DNA of 64,000 nucleotides from Kumtagia yinganensis (GCF_040081985.1 NZ_JBEBMH010000013.1:1-64000), one strand, 5' to 3'. Shown: positions 53,468-63,459, counted from the first letter of the stretch. Notes: generated by a model from the sequence alone, not told the origin. Translations and numbers: made by a program.

Positions 53468-55183
53468 CTAATATGTACTCACGAGCTGAAACAGGAATCG
53501 CGTTCCCGTGTCGGTCAGATCCTGGCTGTCCCTGTACGGTATGGCTACGAGCGCTCTCGCGTTAAGGTTTTGTCCGAACACGGCCCTCGCGCCAAATCCT
53601 GCCGATCCGAGTTCCGCATTGGTGTAGTCCACGCCCGTGTCGTGGTTCCAGATCGAACCGTAGTCCACGAAAGCGAACATATTCAGGTTCGAGATCGGCA
53701 AATCCTCCGGAATCTCGATGTTGCGTCCCAATTCCAGCGAGGCTGCTATCCCGCTGTCTCCGGAAGCCGCGGAGCCATCGAAAGCCAGCCCGTAGGGATC
53801 GCCGCCAAGCACGATTTGCACCGACGAAGGAAGCGCCGTCGGCGCATATTGGGCCGCTACTCGAAGACGAGCGACAGCCAGTGACGCGATGTCCTTGCTG
53901 ACGTCGAGGTCGGCCCGGAAATATCTGTAGTCGTCCGGAACGCCAAAGCGTGGCGCGAAGGGATCGGATCTGCTGCTTGCGCCCAGCGCGTCAAGACCCT
54001 GTCCGAACGTGCCGGTCAATGTGACGGCACCGTTCTCCAGTTCGCCGGTATATCTGAGGGACGCGGCCAGCCATCGCAAATCCTCGGCCGTTTGTCTCTC
54101 GCCGGCTACGTCCAGCGAGTTGTCTTTAAAATTCAGATCCAAGCGGCCAAACAGGCTATGGTCGATTGTCCGCAGCAGCGGATATTGGGCATAGGCTGAT
54201 CCGAAGGTAGAGGCTATGTCCAGATCGAGGGGAGCAAGGTCGCCGCCCGGCTGGGATGAAACATAGCCCACGTTGTATCCCACATGCAGGCCGTCATACC
54301 CTATCGGAATGTCCTGCGAGCCAAGAACGAACTTCAATTCGTCGGGACTGTCTGGAATGGTCATCGCGACGACATTTGCCGCATCGAACAGCCTCAAAGT
54401 GTCGTTAAGCGCACCTGTACCGGTCAGTTCGTACGGACCGACGGCGTCGCTGCCGAAGTTGTCGAATATTCCATTTGCGCCCGCGCGCTTGAAGCTGATG
54501 TCGAGTTTCAAGTCACCGCCGGCAGAAGGGGTCTTGGGGCGAATTACCGTGCCTTCGATGGTGAGGCCGGCAAGATCGCTCATCAGCAGGAGAACACGCT
54601 CGACTTCCTTGATGCGTATCGGCCGCATGGCGACGATCCGGTCGATGTACGGCTTCAGCCGCTGCTCGATGTTCGGGATGTCGCTGTTGATGATGACGCG
54701 CCGGACATAGGATTCATAGAGAACGATGACGACGTTGCCGGAGGAAAAGTCCTGCTCGGGAATGACCGCCCAGGAGAAATAGCCCGCTCGCGTGTATATC
54801 TCGTCGATGCGCTCGGCAATGGCGTAGAGGTCGGCCAGACTTATCCTGGTGTTCAGTTTCGCGGCCCATGCCCGCGCCAGCTTGGTGGTGGGCACCGTCA
54901 CAGCCCCTCGAACGGTCACCGACCTCAAAGTGAAGGTTATTCGTTTAGCTTGTTCGGGAGTCGCTGCCTTGCGCGCATCCGAGACTGAAAGATCAACCGT
55001 GCCGGGCTTTCTCGGTGCCGAATAGCGCCGAATGATCTGATTCTGATCCGAAATCACGGAGTCGACTTGATCGGGGATTGTCTGAGCAAGGCTCGGACCG
55101 ACCGAGCAACCGACGATCGCAAGACCCAGCAATAGTTGCCGCACCAGGTCGAGCAATGAGGATAGCCTCTTCGTCAACGGCAT
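53468..55183 (-). CDS. Outer-membrane two-partner secretion transporter (TpsB, ShlB/FhaC/HecB family)
   Basis: 571 residues. Signal peptide LDLVRQLLLGLAIVGCSVGP then SLAQ, a POTRA-type region (FTLRSVTVRGAVTVPTTKLA and IDEIYTRAGYFSWAVIPEQD) and a 16-strand barrel-like C-terminal half. VVIVLYESYVRRVIINSDIP is the POTRA 2 equivalent. The protein ends in an aromatic residue (FLFQLVSTY), as outer-membrane barrels do. It would export a large TpsA exoprotein across the outer membrane, but no TpsA gene lies beside it. Start moved to MPLTKRLSSLLDL, ten codons inside the open frame. Confidence 0.85.
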   Translation of the reverse strand: MPLTKRLSSLLDLVRQLLLGLAIVGCSVGPSLAQTIPDQVDSVISDQNQIIRRYSAPRKPGTVDLSVSDARKAATPEQAKRITFTLRSVTVRGAVTVPTTKLARAWAAKLNTRISLADLYAIAERIDEIYTRAGYFSWAVIPEQDFSSGNVVIVLYESYVRRVIINSDIPNIEQRLKPYIDRIVAMRPIRIKEVERVLLLMSDLAGLTIEGTVIRPKTPSAGGDLKLDISFKRAGANGIFDNFGSDAVGPYELTGTGALNDTLRLFDAANVVAMTIPDSPDELKFVLGSQDIPIGYDGLHVGYNVGYVSSQPGGDLAPLDLDIASTFGSAYAQYPLLRTIDHSLFGRLDLNFKDNSLDVAGERQTAEDLRWLAASLRYTGELENGAVTLTGTFGQGLDALGASSRSDPFAPRFGVPDDYRYFRADLDVSKDIASLAVARLRVAAQYAPTALPSSVQIVLGGDPYGLAFDGSAASGDSGIAASLELGRNIEIPEDLPISNLNMFAFVDYGSIWNHDTGVDYTNAELGSAGFGARAVFGQNLNARALVAIPYRDSQDLTDTGTRFLFQLVSTY

Positions 55184-55302
55184 CTGGCGAACTCGCGGAG
55201 CTGGCGCAATCAAATATCAGCTATAAGTCGCACCGGCGTGTCGGAAACTCAATCGGGGTCCTACACCCGAGGGCAGTATATCAACGCTAAATGCATGCCG
55301 GC

Positions 55303-56445
55303 TCAACGGGCCAGCAGTGCACAGACCGCCTTACTCTGGAGTTCCCTTAGACGATCGAGTAGCGGGCCAGTCGGCGGGGGGCTGTTCAGGGTCGTGGTGA
55401 CGGAACGTGTTCCGTCGGCGATCGACGCCGCCCACAGCGTGTATCCGACGAAATTGCCGGTATGGCCGTAAACGACGCCGCAGGGCGTGGTGTACCTGTA
55501 GAGCCCGAGGCCGGACTCGTTCGTGCCGGGTCCGGGCGGACCGGAATTGCCCGGTATGAACTGCATCTGCTGCAACTGCTGGGCTGCGCCGAAGAATTTG
55601 AGCCCGAGATCGGCCCTTATGAACGCGCCGAGATCGATCGAGGTCGAAACGATCGCGCCCGATGCCCAGGCGCCGCTGGGGCTGATAAAGCTGGTCACGT
55701 CCTTCGGCTCGGACCCGGGCTGGATGCGGTAGCCATGGATATATGGCGACGGCAGCGAGATGTCCCGCGTCGGGAAACTCGTGTGGGTCAGTCCGGCGGG
55801 AGCGAACACGATCTCCTGCAGCAGCGTGTCATAGGACTTGCCCGTGACCGCCTCCGAGATAAGCCCGACAACGATGTTATCTGTATTCGAGTAGGCATAC
55901 CGTGATCCTGGGGCGAACTCGAGTGGCGCTTCGCGGACCCAGTCGATGATTGTGGCGGGGCGAACATAGCCACCAGGATCGGCTGCGATATGCTTGGCAA
56001 AGTCTTTGGACTGCAGGTAGTCAGGTAGCCCGCTGGTGTGGTTCAGCGCCTGGCGGATGGTAACGGCCGACCAGGCCGCAGGCAGATCCGGAAGGTGCCG
56101 GACGATGGCGTCATCCAGGGTGAATTTCCCCTGTTGAACCAGATGAAGCGCAACGGCGGCGTTGTATGCCTTTGATATGCTTGCGATGCGCATGTATTGG
56201 TTGGCCGCTGGCACGTTTTCCGATCCGACATCGGCCCGACCTGCGCTCATAACCGTCAGACGGCCATCGTGGTACAGCGTGGCGATGGCTCCCGGCGGCC
56301 CGCCCTCGGCATCGACGAGTTCCTGCAGCCCGCGCTGCACCTCGGCATCGGCCGTCGTCGACTGCGCCGCCACGGTCAACGTCGGTGCTAGAAGCCAGAC
56401 GCATGTCGCGCAGACTCGCGGGATTTGGGTCGCTGGATAGATCAT
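55303..56445 (-). CDS. Serine hydrolase of the beta-lactamase/DD-peptidase type (copy 3)
   Basis: 380 residues. Signal peptide near ATCVWLLAPTLTVAAQ, SxxK in RIASISKAYNAA, YxN in YAYSNTDNIVVGL and HTG triad in YGHTGNFVGYT. The combination TSGLPDYLQS and HTGN is like D-alanyl-D-alanine carboxypeptidases of the R61 type rather than the two paralogs at 51067 and 52280. It is upstream of the TpsB gene in the same direction, with a 119-base gap. Periplasmic; may trim peptidoglycan stem peptides. Confidence 0.87.
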   Translation of the reverse strand: MIYPATQIPRVCATCVWLLAPTLTVAAQSTTADAEVQRGLQELVDAEGGPPGAIATLYHDGRLTVMSAGRADVGSENVPAANQYMRIASISKAYNAAVALHLVQQGKFTLDDAIVRHLPDLPAAWSAVTIRQALNHTSGLPDYLQSKDFAKHIAADPGGYVRPATIIDWVREAPLEFAPGSRYAYSNTDNIVVGLISEAVTGKSYDTLLQEIVFAPAGLTHTSFPTRDISLPSPYIHGYRIQPGSEPKDVTSFISPSGAWASGAIVSTSIDLGAFIRADLGLKFFGAAQQLQQMQFIPGNSGPPGPGTNESGLGLYRYTTPCGVVYGHTGNFVGYTLWAASIADGTRSVTTTLNSPPPTGPLLDRLRELQSKAVCALLAR

Positions 56446-56568
56446 CTGGCTCTCACGAGACGGGATCGAAATTATTGGGTAGCCGTAGGATACACCTTAC
56501 TTCCACACTTCCACGTTGCCCTAAGTTTGCCAACTGGCACCTAGAGAAGCGCGTCAGTGGCTTGTCCC

Positions 56569-56736
56569 TCAGCGTACTGGATCGAGGCTGAGATCGTCCT
56601 TGGCGCACAGGAAGCATTCCTCGGCCGTCCAGCGCAATGCGGCCGCCGCGGCCAGTTCTGCCAACGCACCTTGGGCCGGCGCATAGGCGAAGGAACAGAC
56701 GATAGCGTGCGGATCGCGCCGGCTCCCGCGCGCCAG
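56569..56736 (-). pseudogene. IS701-type transposase remnant
   Basis: A minus-strand frame reads LARGSRRDPHAIVCSFAYAP, then AQGALAELAAAAALRWTAEE and CFLCAKDDLSLDP before a stop. This is the C-terminal catalytic segment of IS701-family transposases, with the E of the DDE triad in RWTAEECF. It lacks a start and the rest of the protein. It occupies most of the about 340-base gap between the serine hydrolase and the large regulator gene, and nothing else recognisable lies there. Confidence 0.65.
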
Positions 56737-56781
56737 CGGCTAGCGGGCGAAGCCCACCACGGCCTGGAGCAAGCAGCATGG

Positions 56782-59661
56782 TCAGGCGTATGAAAGCGCG
56801 TTGCCGGCAGCCGCTCGGAGCACGTGAAGGCGCGCACGCGCTTCCCTCAACTCCGCGAAAACGTCCTCCTGCCGGAACTTCCCGCAGCTTGCTTCCAGAA
56901 TGCCCAAGGCCCGGTTGATGCAGCCATCCCCTTCCAGCTTGGCGGAGAGTGAGAGCGCGGCACGAAGCTCCAGGGTCAATGCACCGATTGCCGAAGCTTC
57001 CTTGATCGAACGCCTGAGCAATCGCTCGGCCCTGCCCGCGTCCCCGGAGTGCAGTTCCACCAGACCAGCGATCCGCAAGATCTCTGGCAGACACCAATGG
57101 GCAACCTGCTTGATTGCGAGCGCGTGCGCTTCGTCGATGACGGCCCTTGCATCTGCCAGCGCGCCGGCATCAAGGAGCGCTTCCGCCACCATGCTGTAGT
57201 GCATGGGCGCGCGCAGCAGGTTGCGCGCCGCGATAAGATCCCCGAGCCTGGCTTTCATCTCGGCCGCGGCACCGGGCCCCCGTAGCTTCGCGCTGAGCGC
57301 GCTTTTGAAGAAACGGGAAAATTCCCGCCAAATCCCAATGTCCTCGCGCCGACCGTTTTCCTCGAGCATGGCTAGGAATCTGGCACAGCTCTCGTAGTCG
57401 CCGGACCACAAAGTGATCGGAATCGCAAAAACGGCCAGGGCGTTCGACTGGGAAACCACATGTCCTGAAGCATCGGCCCGCTCGACCGCCTCGCGAGCGA
57501 CCTGCATTGCCCTGCCAGGCTCGCCTGATACCCACAGCACCAGCGCCAGCGAGCACCGGATCGCCACGCCCCGTTCCGCCTGAAAGCGGGCGAACCGCAC
57601 AGGCTCGCTCGGCCTGTGATACCGGGTGGCCAGCATCTCGAGCCGCTGCCTGGCGCTCGAGATTTTGCCCACATACATCTCGGCCAAAGCCATCATACGC
57701 TGCCCCTCGTCGACCGCCGACCAGTCGGCTTGCGTCTCAGCGAGAGCAATGAACTGATGAAGCCGGTCTATGCCTTCGAGCGGTCTTCCCACGTAGATGA
57801 GGTGCGCCGCCAATCCCCAGAGACCGAAGAGCTGGTATTTTACATTGTTGGCTTCCACGCCGAGCGCATGACATTCGTTCCAGGCGGTTTCAGTTCCGAG
57901 TGCAAGATGCTGGGCAAAGCTCATTCCGGACGCCCGGGCCGCAATCAGCTTCATCGTAAGGTCGGTTGGACAATCGCCGAGTTCCCGCGCAGCGAGGAGC
58001 GCGCGCTCCACCCGCGACTGCATTTCGGACAGAGACGACAACTCGTACCATAGCGGAATCGCTGCGGCCGTCAGCCGGACGCCGAGCATCCGTTGGCTGG
58101 TCTTGCCGAACGACCAGGACATCGCATTGCGCAGATCGTCCACGCGATCCGCATAGTCGGCCATCCAATCGCGCTTCTCGCGCGTTTCCAATTCCTCGCT
58201 CGCCCGTTCAAACAAGGCGAGCGTATGCCACGCATGCCGTTGCAACCCGCTGTCCCGCTCGCCGGCGTCTCCCAGCCTTTCAGCCGCATAGGCGCGGGTA
58301 CTCTCTAGCAATCTGTAACGAATGGAGCCGTCCTGATAGTCTGCATAGACGAGGGACTTGCTCGTCAGCCGCTCCAGGGCATCGATCGTCTGCGTCGCGT
58401 CGAACGCCACTGCCTCCGACATGGCGATGGCGTCCTGCAAGCGGAACGCTCCTGCGAAAACGGACAGGAGCCTGAGCAGCACGGCCTCGTCCTCCGACAG
58501 CAGCCGGTAGCTCCAATCGAGAGTTGCCAGGAGGGTCTGCTGACGAAGCGGCGCCATTCGTTCGCCATTGCTCAGCAGAAGAAACTTCTGCTCAAGCATG
58601 GTCAGCAAGGTCGGCACACCGAACGTAAATGTTTTGGTGGCCACCAATTCTATGGCTAGCGGAATACCGTCAAGTCGCCTGCAGATAGCCGAGACCAGGG
58701 GCGCATCGGCGTCACTCAAAACATACTGACCGCGCTCCTGCGCGCGGGTGACGAAGAGATGCACGGCGCCGAACTCGATAGCGTTTTTGGCCGACAGGCC
58801 TCGGTCCGCCGGCGGCACATCGAGGCTTGGCAGACGATAAACATGTTCGGACACGGTCCGCAGCGGCTCGCGACTGGTTGCGAGCAAGGTGACCGTGGGC
58901 AGGCTTTCCAGCAGCCGGTTGACGACCGCCGTCATGGTCGACGACAGGTGCTCGCAATTGTCCAGGATCAGTAGCATCCGCCGATCGTGCAGCAGTTCGA
59001 TGATCTCCGAGAGCGTGTCCTCGGAACGCTGCCGGGCACCGACCCCGGCGGCTATCGCGGCCGTGGCGTATTGAGGATCGCCCACCGTCGAGAGATCGAC
59101 AAAGCAAGCACCATGCGGGTATTTCGCCAGCACCTGATGAGCGACCGCAAGCGCAATAGTCGTTTTGCCCACGCCGCCGGGCCCAACAATCGTAACGCAG
59201 CGGGCCGCAGCCAGCTTCTGGACAAGGCGCTCTATGTCGTCGGATCTGCCGATAACCTTTGGACGCTTGAGGAGCGGTTTCGCCTGCGTGGAAACAATTC
59301 TGGCCGGCGTGGAAACTTCAACCTGTTCCACCTCCACAGACGCGGTGAAGCGGTATCCACGACCGGCGACCGTTGCGATATAGGGCTCCGCGCTCCCGTC
59401 CGAAAGCACGCGACGCAGGGCGGCAATATTGACCTTAAGGTTGCTCTCATGGACGAACGTGCTGGGCCAGCAGAAGCCCAGCAGCTCCGTCTTGCCGACG
59501 ACTTGACCCGAGCGGCGCGCGAGCAAGGTAAGGATGTCGAGCGCACGTCCGCCAATGCGAACAGGGAGACCTTCGCGCAGCAGAAGCTGTCGCCTCGGAA
59601 GGAGCCGAAACGGGCCGAATATGTAGGTCTTGTTATCGGGCTCGGGGGAATCCAATACCAT
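56782..59661 (-). CDS. Winged-helix / NB-ARC ATPase / TPR transcriptional regulator
   Basis: 959 residues. An OmpR/PhoB-type winged-helix DNA-binding domain (about 10-105; VRIGGRALDILTLLARRSGQ, ESNLKVNIAALRRVLSDG, YIATVAGRGYRFTA) is joined to an NTPase of the AP/NB-ARC type: Walker A in TIVGPGGVGKTTIALAVAHQ, Walker B in RMLLILDNCEHLSS, and a sensor-like TLLATSREPL. The C-terminal about 550 residues are helical TPR-like repeats that probably sense a ligand or partner. Such STAND-type proteins switch from ADP-bound off to ATP-bound on states. It is divergent from the peptide ABC transporter operon. Confidence 0.88.
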   Translation of the reverse strand: MVLDSPEPDNKTYIFGPFRLLPRRQLLLREGLPVRIGGRALDILTLLARRSGQVVGKTELLGFCWPSTFVHESNLKVNIAALRRVLSDGSAEPYIATVAGRGYRFTASVEVEQVEVSTPARIVSTQAKPLLKRPKVIGRSDDIERLVQKLAAARCVTIVGPGGVGKTTIALAVAHQVLAKYPHGACFVDLSTVGDPQYATAAIAAGVGARQRSEDTLSEIIELLHDRRMLLILDNCEHLSSTMTAVVNRLLESLPTVTLLATSREPLRTVSEHVYRLPSLDVPPADRGLSAKNAIEFGAVHLFVTRAQERGQYVLSDADAPLVSAICRRLDGIPLAIELVATKTFTFGVPTLLTMLEQKFLLLSNGERMAPLRQQTLLATLDWSYRLLSEDEAVLLRLLSVFAGAFRLQDAIAMSEAVAFDATQTIDALERLTSKSLVYADYQDGSIRYRLLESTRAYAAERLGDAGERDSGLQRHAWHTLALFERASEELETREKRDWMADYADRVDDLRNAMSWSFGKTSQRMLGVRLTAAAIPLWYELSSLSEMQSRVERALLAARELGDCPTDLTMKLIAARASGMSFAQHLALGTETAWNECHALGVEANNVKYQLFGLWGLAAHLIYVGRPLEGIDRLHQFIALAETQADWSAVDEGQRMMALAEMYVGKISSARQRLEMLATRYHRPSEPVRFARFQAERGVAIRCSLALVLWVSGEPGRAMQVAREAVERADASGHVVSQSNALAVFAIPITLWSGDYESCARFLAMLEENGRREDIGIWREFSRFFKSALSAKLRGPGAAAEMKARLGDLIAARNLLRAPMHYSMVAEALLDAGALADARAVIDEAHALAIKQVAHWCLPEILRIAGLVELHSGDAGRAERLLRRSIKEASAIGALTLELRAALSLSAKLEGDGCINRALGILEASCGKFRQEDVFAELREARARLHVLRAAAGNALSYA

Positions 59662-60019
59662 CTCCTGCGGTGACCCTTGCGCGAGCGGCCGTCCACTTCT
59701 CCGTTGGAATACGCGATCTCGCCGCGTGCCGCAGCGCTAAGCCGCGAAATCGCCGGACTCTACGCAGTCAAGATGTCGTAACGTCACGCATGCCGCAAGC
59801 CCGCACCTGATGCGTGTGCATCCCGACGAGCCGGCCTCAACTCGGGCTTCATCTCGATTGCAAAGGGATTTCATACAGTTGCAGCGATTGTAAGAAAGAC
59901 CGGGCGGGCTGCCGGGTTCACCACTTTTTACCTCTTTTTACGCCCGGCACCGCGTAGTCAGTCTATGCTCTACCGATCTATGCTCCCCCATCCTTCATGA
60001 AGTTGTCTTCGGGAAGAGA
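59662..60019. promoter_or_regulatory. Divergent control region between the STAND regulator and the ABC transporter operon
   Basis: 358 bases with no credible gene. Two short direct-repeat pairs lie near its right end. CTTTTTAC is at 59924 and 59934 with a 10-base period. TCTATGCT is at 59962 and 59977 with a 15-base period. OmpR-type winged-helix domains, like that of the adjacent regulator, bind direct repeats spaced by about one helical turn, so the first pair is a candidate operator. Confidence 0.5.
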
Positions 60020-61588
60020 ATGACGCCGTCTCGAAGAGATGCCTTGAAGATTTTGGCAGGATCGGCTGTCGTTTTGCCCGGCATCCGCGACCGCGCTTTC
60101 GGCCGGGGCGCCGAGAAGTTCGTTTTCGCGAACAACACCCTTTATGACACCCTGGACCCTCACACGGTCTTTGATGCGTCGCGCGTCGCGGTTCGGTTCA
60201 ACCTCTACGATGGGCTTTATCGCTACGTCGACAACCCGCCAAAGCTGATCCCCTGGCTGGCCGAAAGCCACACCGTTTCCAGCAATGGGAAGGCTTACAC
60301 CTTCAAGCTTAATCGGAATGCGAAGTTTCACGACGGCACGCCGGTGACGTCCCTGGACGTGGTTTATTCGATAGAGCGCATCATCGCCCTGAAGAAGGGA
60401 CCCGCAAGCCTCTATCTCGAAGCGATCAAACCGGGCACCACCGAGGCCCCCGATCCGCATACGGTCGTCTTCAATCTCGCCAGCCCGTCGGCGATCTTTC
60501 TTGCCACCGTGCCGGATATTCTGGTCGTCAACCGAGCCCAGGTGACAAGCCATGAGGTTAACGGCGATTGGGGGGAAGCCTGGCTGGCGCGCAACGAGGC
60601 CGGCTCGGGATCCTACGTGCTCGATCGATACGAGCCGGCCGTCGGGTGGGCCGCGCACCGCTTCGTCGAACACTTTGCCGGTTGGGAGACCGACCCCATC
60701 GAGGAACTTGAGCTCCGGACAGTATTGGAGACGAACACACGGGTCCTCGGACTGATGCGCGGCGACTTTCAGGGTGCGGACGGATCGATGCCGTATGACC
60801 AGATTCGGCGCCTTCGCCAGTCGCAGGAGGTGCAGATCATCGAGCAAGAGTCGATGCGTATTTTCCTGCTCGCGCTAAACCACCGGAAGCCGCCGATGAA
60901 CGACGTTCACCTGAGGCGCGCCCTTGCTTATGCCTTCGACTATGAAGGGTTCATCAACAACATCATGGGCGGATCGGTTTCACGCAACCCGGGACCTATT
61001 CCCAATACTATGTGGGGCACACCGCCCGGTTTGAAGGGGTACAGCTTCGACCTCGATAACGCCCAGGCGGAGCTGAAACAGATGACGGAGCCGCTCCGGC
61101 CGCTGACCATCAACGCGCTCGCCGGATTTAACGATTCCGAGCAGGCCGCCGTCCTGCTCCAGAACACAATCCGCAAGATCGGAATCGAGGCGGAGATCGA
61201 GGTTTCGCCCTGGCCCGTGGTGGCGAACCGACTTGCCAACGCGGAGACGCGTGCGGACATCGTGCCGATTTTCAGAAGCACCTTCTACGTGGATCCCAAC
61301 AACTGGATCGGGGAAGGTTTCGGAACGCGCTACCACGGCCAACGGTCGCTGTCCTATTACAGCAACCCGACATTCGACCGACTTCTCGACAAAGCGCTGG
61401 TGTCGGACAGCCAAGTGGAGCGTCGACACCTTTACGAACAGATGGCGCAGATCGTCAGCGACGACGCCGCGGGGATTTTTATATACAATACGCGCTGGTA
61501 CGGGCCTTATTCGAGACGGGTTGCCGGGGTCCGTTTCTCGCCCGTAAACAGCGGGCAGGATTTCCGCTGGGTTTCAATGAAAAGTTGA
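60020..61588 (+). CDS. ABC transporter substrate-binding protein, peptide/nickel (DppA/OppA) family
   Basis: 522 residues. The N-terminus has a twin-arginine signal, SRRDALKILAGSAVVLPGIR, so export by Tat is likely. The mature part is of the SBP_bac_5 type, with KLIPWLAESHTVSSNGKAYT, FKLNRNAKFHDGTPVTSLDV and RRALAYAFDYEGFINNIMGG as hallmark segments. It binds di- or oligopeptides or related solutes in the periplasm. First gene of the operon; the permease gene follows 33 bases later. Confidence 0.9.
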   Translation: MTPSRRDALKILAGSAVVLPGIRDRAFGRGAEKFVFANNTLYDTLDPHTVFDASRVAVRFNLYDGLYRYVDNPPKLIPWLAESHTVSSNGKAYTFKLNRNAKFHDGTPVTSLDVVYSIERIIALKKGPASLYLEAIKPGTTEAPDPHTVVFNLASPSAIFLATVPDILVVNRAQVTSHEVNGDWGEAWLARNEAGSGSYVLDRYEPAVGWAAHRFVEHFAGWETDPIEELELRTVLETNTRVLGLMRGDFQGADGSMPYDQIRRLRQSQEVQIIEQESMRIFLLALNHRKPPMNDVHLRRALAYAFDYEGFINNIMGGSVSRNPGPIPNTMWGTPPGLKGYSFDLDNAQAELKQMTEPLRPLTINALAGFNDSEQAAVLLQNTIRKIGIEAEIEVSPWPVVANRLANAETRADIVPIFRSTFYVDPNNWIGEGFGTRYHGQRSLSYYSNPTFDRLLDKALVSDSQVERRHLYEQMAQIVSDDAAGIFIYNTRWYGPYSRRVAGVRFSPVNSGQDFRWVSMKS

Positions 61589-61621
61589 GAGCCGGGACCG
61601 CTTCGGGTCAAGGGAGTTTCC

Positions 61622-62626
61622 ATGCACTGGGTCACGTTGGTGACGAACCGGCTGATATGGCTTGCGCCTACCCTCTTCGGTATCCTCGCTTTCGTATTCG
61701 TCCTGTCGCGGGTTGTTCCCGTGGATCCGGCCGTCCTGGCAGCCGGCGAAAATGCATCGCCAGCGCAGGTTGAAGAGCTTCGTCAGCACTCGGGCTTCGA
61801 CGAGCCACTTCCGCGGCAGTTTATCCGTTATATCGCCGACGTTGCGCGAGGCGACCTCGGGACCAGCTTTTACACCCAGCAACCGATTGCCGATGATCTC
61901 CTCACCCGGTTGCCCGCCACCCTTGAACTCAGCATCACGGCCGTGCTGCTCGCCGCGCTGATCGGCATTCCTCTTGGCGTGCTCGCCGGCTTGCGCCGCA
62001 ATTCCTGGCTCGACCATTTTCTTCGCATGGCGACGGTCTCCTGTATGGCGCTTGCATCATTCTGGATTGCGATCCAGCTTCAGCTTATGTTCTCGATGAG
62101 CTTTAGCTGGCTTCCGCTATCGGGCAGGACTGATGGTTTCGCACCGACTGCGCTGACAGGATTCATGGTGGTCGACGCGCTCATCCGGGGCGATGGCGGA
62201 TCGGTTCTCTCGGCATTGGAACACCTCGTTCTACCGGCACTGACCCTGGCCCTGCCCGCCGCGGCTACCGTTCAGCGATTCACCCGCAACAGCGTGATAA
62301 ACGTCATCGCATCGCCGTCGGTCACCTACCAGTCGGCGATGGGGCTGCCGCGCCGCGTGATCGTCTGGAAATATGTGTTGCGCATGGCGCTGGCCGCGAC
62401 GGTAACGCAGCTTGGGCTGATTTTCGGCATTCTGCTGACGGGAGCGCTGGTCGTGGAAACCGTCTTCGACTGGCCGGGGCTCGGCGGCTACGCCGTGCGG
62501 TCAATCATGTATTCCGACTATAACGCGGTCATGGGCCTGACGCTGTGCGTTGGCGCCTTATTCGCCGTTCTCAACCTCTTGGTCGATATTCTGCAGGCGG
62601 CCATCGATCCGCGCGGTGCGGCATGA
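61622..62626 (+). CDS. ABC transporter permease, DppB/OppB type
   Basis: 334 residues. TM helix 1 is LIWLAPTLFGILAFVFVLSR, followed by the family's periplasmic loop (QLRRQ-like region PRQFIRYIADVARGDLGTSF) and five more TM segments. The EAA motif that contacts the ATPase is recognisable in SAMGLPRRVIVWKYVLRMAL. The C-terminal ETVFDWPGLGGYAVRSIMYS is typical of DppB. Inner-membrane subunit of the peptide importer; its stop overlaps the start of the partner permease. Confidence 0.92.
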   Translation: MHWVTLVTNRLIWLAPTLFGILAFVFVLSRVVPVDPAVLAAGENASPAQVEELRQHSGFDEPLPRQFIRYIADVARGDLGTSFYTQQPIADDLLTRLPATLELSITAVLLAALIGIPLGVLAGLRRNSWLDHFLRMATVSCMALASFWIAIQLQLMFSMSFSWLPLSGRTDGFAPTALTGFMVVDALIRGDGGSVLSALEHLVLPALTLALPAAATVQRFTRNSVINVIASPSVTYQSAMGLPRRVIVWKYVLRMALAATVTQLGLIFGILLTGALVVETVFDWPGLGGYAVRSIMYSDYNAVMGLTLCVGALFAVLNLLVDILQAAIDPRGAA

Positions 62627-63459
62627 GCCGTTTCGTCCCGCGCATCGCCGGCAATCGAATGGCCCTGATCGGCCTTGGCCTGCTTGCCCTCATCGTCCTG
62701 TTAGCGCTTCTGGCACCCTTGATTGTCGCCGATCCCGCACAGTTCGACGTTGCCCGGCGCCTGATGCCCCCCTCCTCCGCCGCGCCGTTCGGCACCGATC
62801 GCATGGGGGGCGACATCTTCTCGAGCGTCGTCTTCGGCGCGCGGGTGACATTGCTCATCGCCACCGCAACCGTGGCCACGGGCATTTTGATCGGCGTGCC
62901 GATCGGCCTCGTCGCGGGGTATTTTCACAACTGGATCAGCGACGCCCTGATGCGGGTAAGCGACATAGCCTTGGCCGTGCCTCAGATCGTCCTCGCGATC
63001 GCCATTACACAAACACTTGGTCCGTCAGTCAAAAGCGTCGTCGTGGCGCTCTCGCTCACCTATTGGCCGTTCTGGACTAGACTCGTTTACGCGGAAACCC
63101 GGTCGATGCGAAACGAGATATACATCGAATCCGCGGTGGCCCTCGGCGCATCGCCCTGGCGCATCATGATCCTGCATATTCTGCCGGCCATTGCCTCGTC
63201 CATCGTGGTGCGGTCCTCGATCGGCGTGGGTGGGACGATCCTTGCCGCCGCAACGCTTGGGTTCCTGGGGCTCGGCGCACCACCGCCCACGCCGGAATGG
63301 GGCCGCATAATCGCGGAGAGCCGCGACTATCTGCCGGAGGCCTGGTGGTATCCCCTCGCACCCGGCATGGCGATCTTCCTGACCGTTCTCGGCTGCTATC
63401 TGTTCGGCGACGGGCTGCGGGATGCCCTAGATCCACGCACCAGTACCGCAAGACGATGA
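62623..63459 (+). CDS. ABC transporter permease, DppC/OppC type
   Basis: 278 residues. The N-terminal TM helix (LIGLGLLALIVLLALLAPLI) is followed by the family motif PFGTDRMGGDIFSSVVFGAR, further TM helices and the EAA-like loop ESAVALGASPWRIMILHILP. GLGAPPPTPEWGRIIAESRD is a typical late segment. The ATG lies in an ATGA overlap with the upstream permease; the frame is open 26 codons earlier. It pairs with the DppB-type subunit to form the pore. Confidence 0.92.
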   Translation: MSRFVPRIAGNRMALIGLGLLALIVLLALLAPLIVADPAQFDVARRLMPPSSAAPFGTDRMGGDIFSSVVFGARVTLLIATATVATGILIGVPIGLVAGYFHNWISDALMRVSDIALAVPQIVLAIAITQTLGPSVKSVVVALSLTYWPFWTRLVYAETRSMRNEIYIESAVALGASPWRIMILHILPAIASSIVVRSSIGVGGTILAAATLGFLGLGAPPPTPEWGRIIAESRDYLPEAWWYPLAPGMAIFLTVLGCYLFGDGLRDALDPRTSTARR

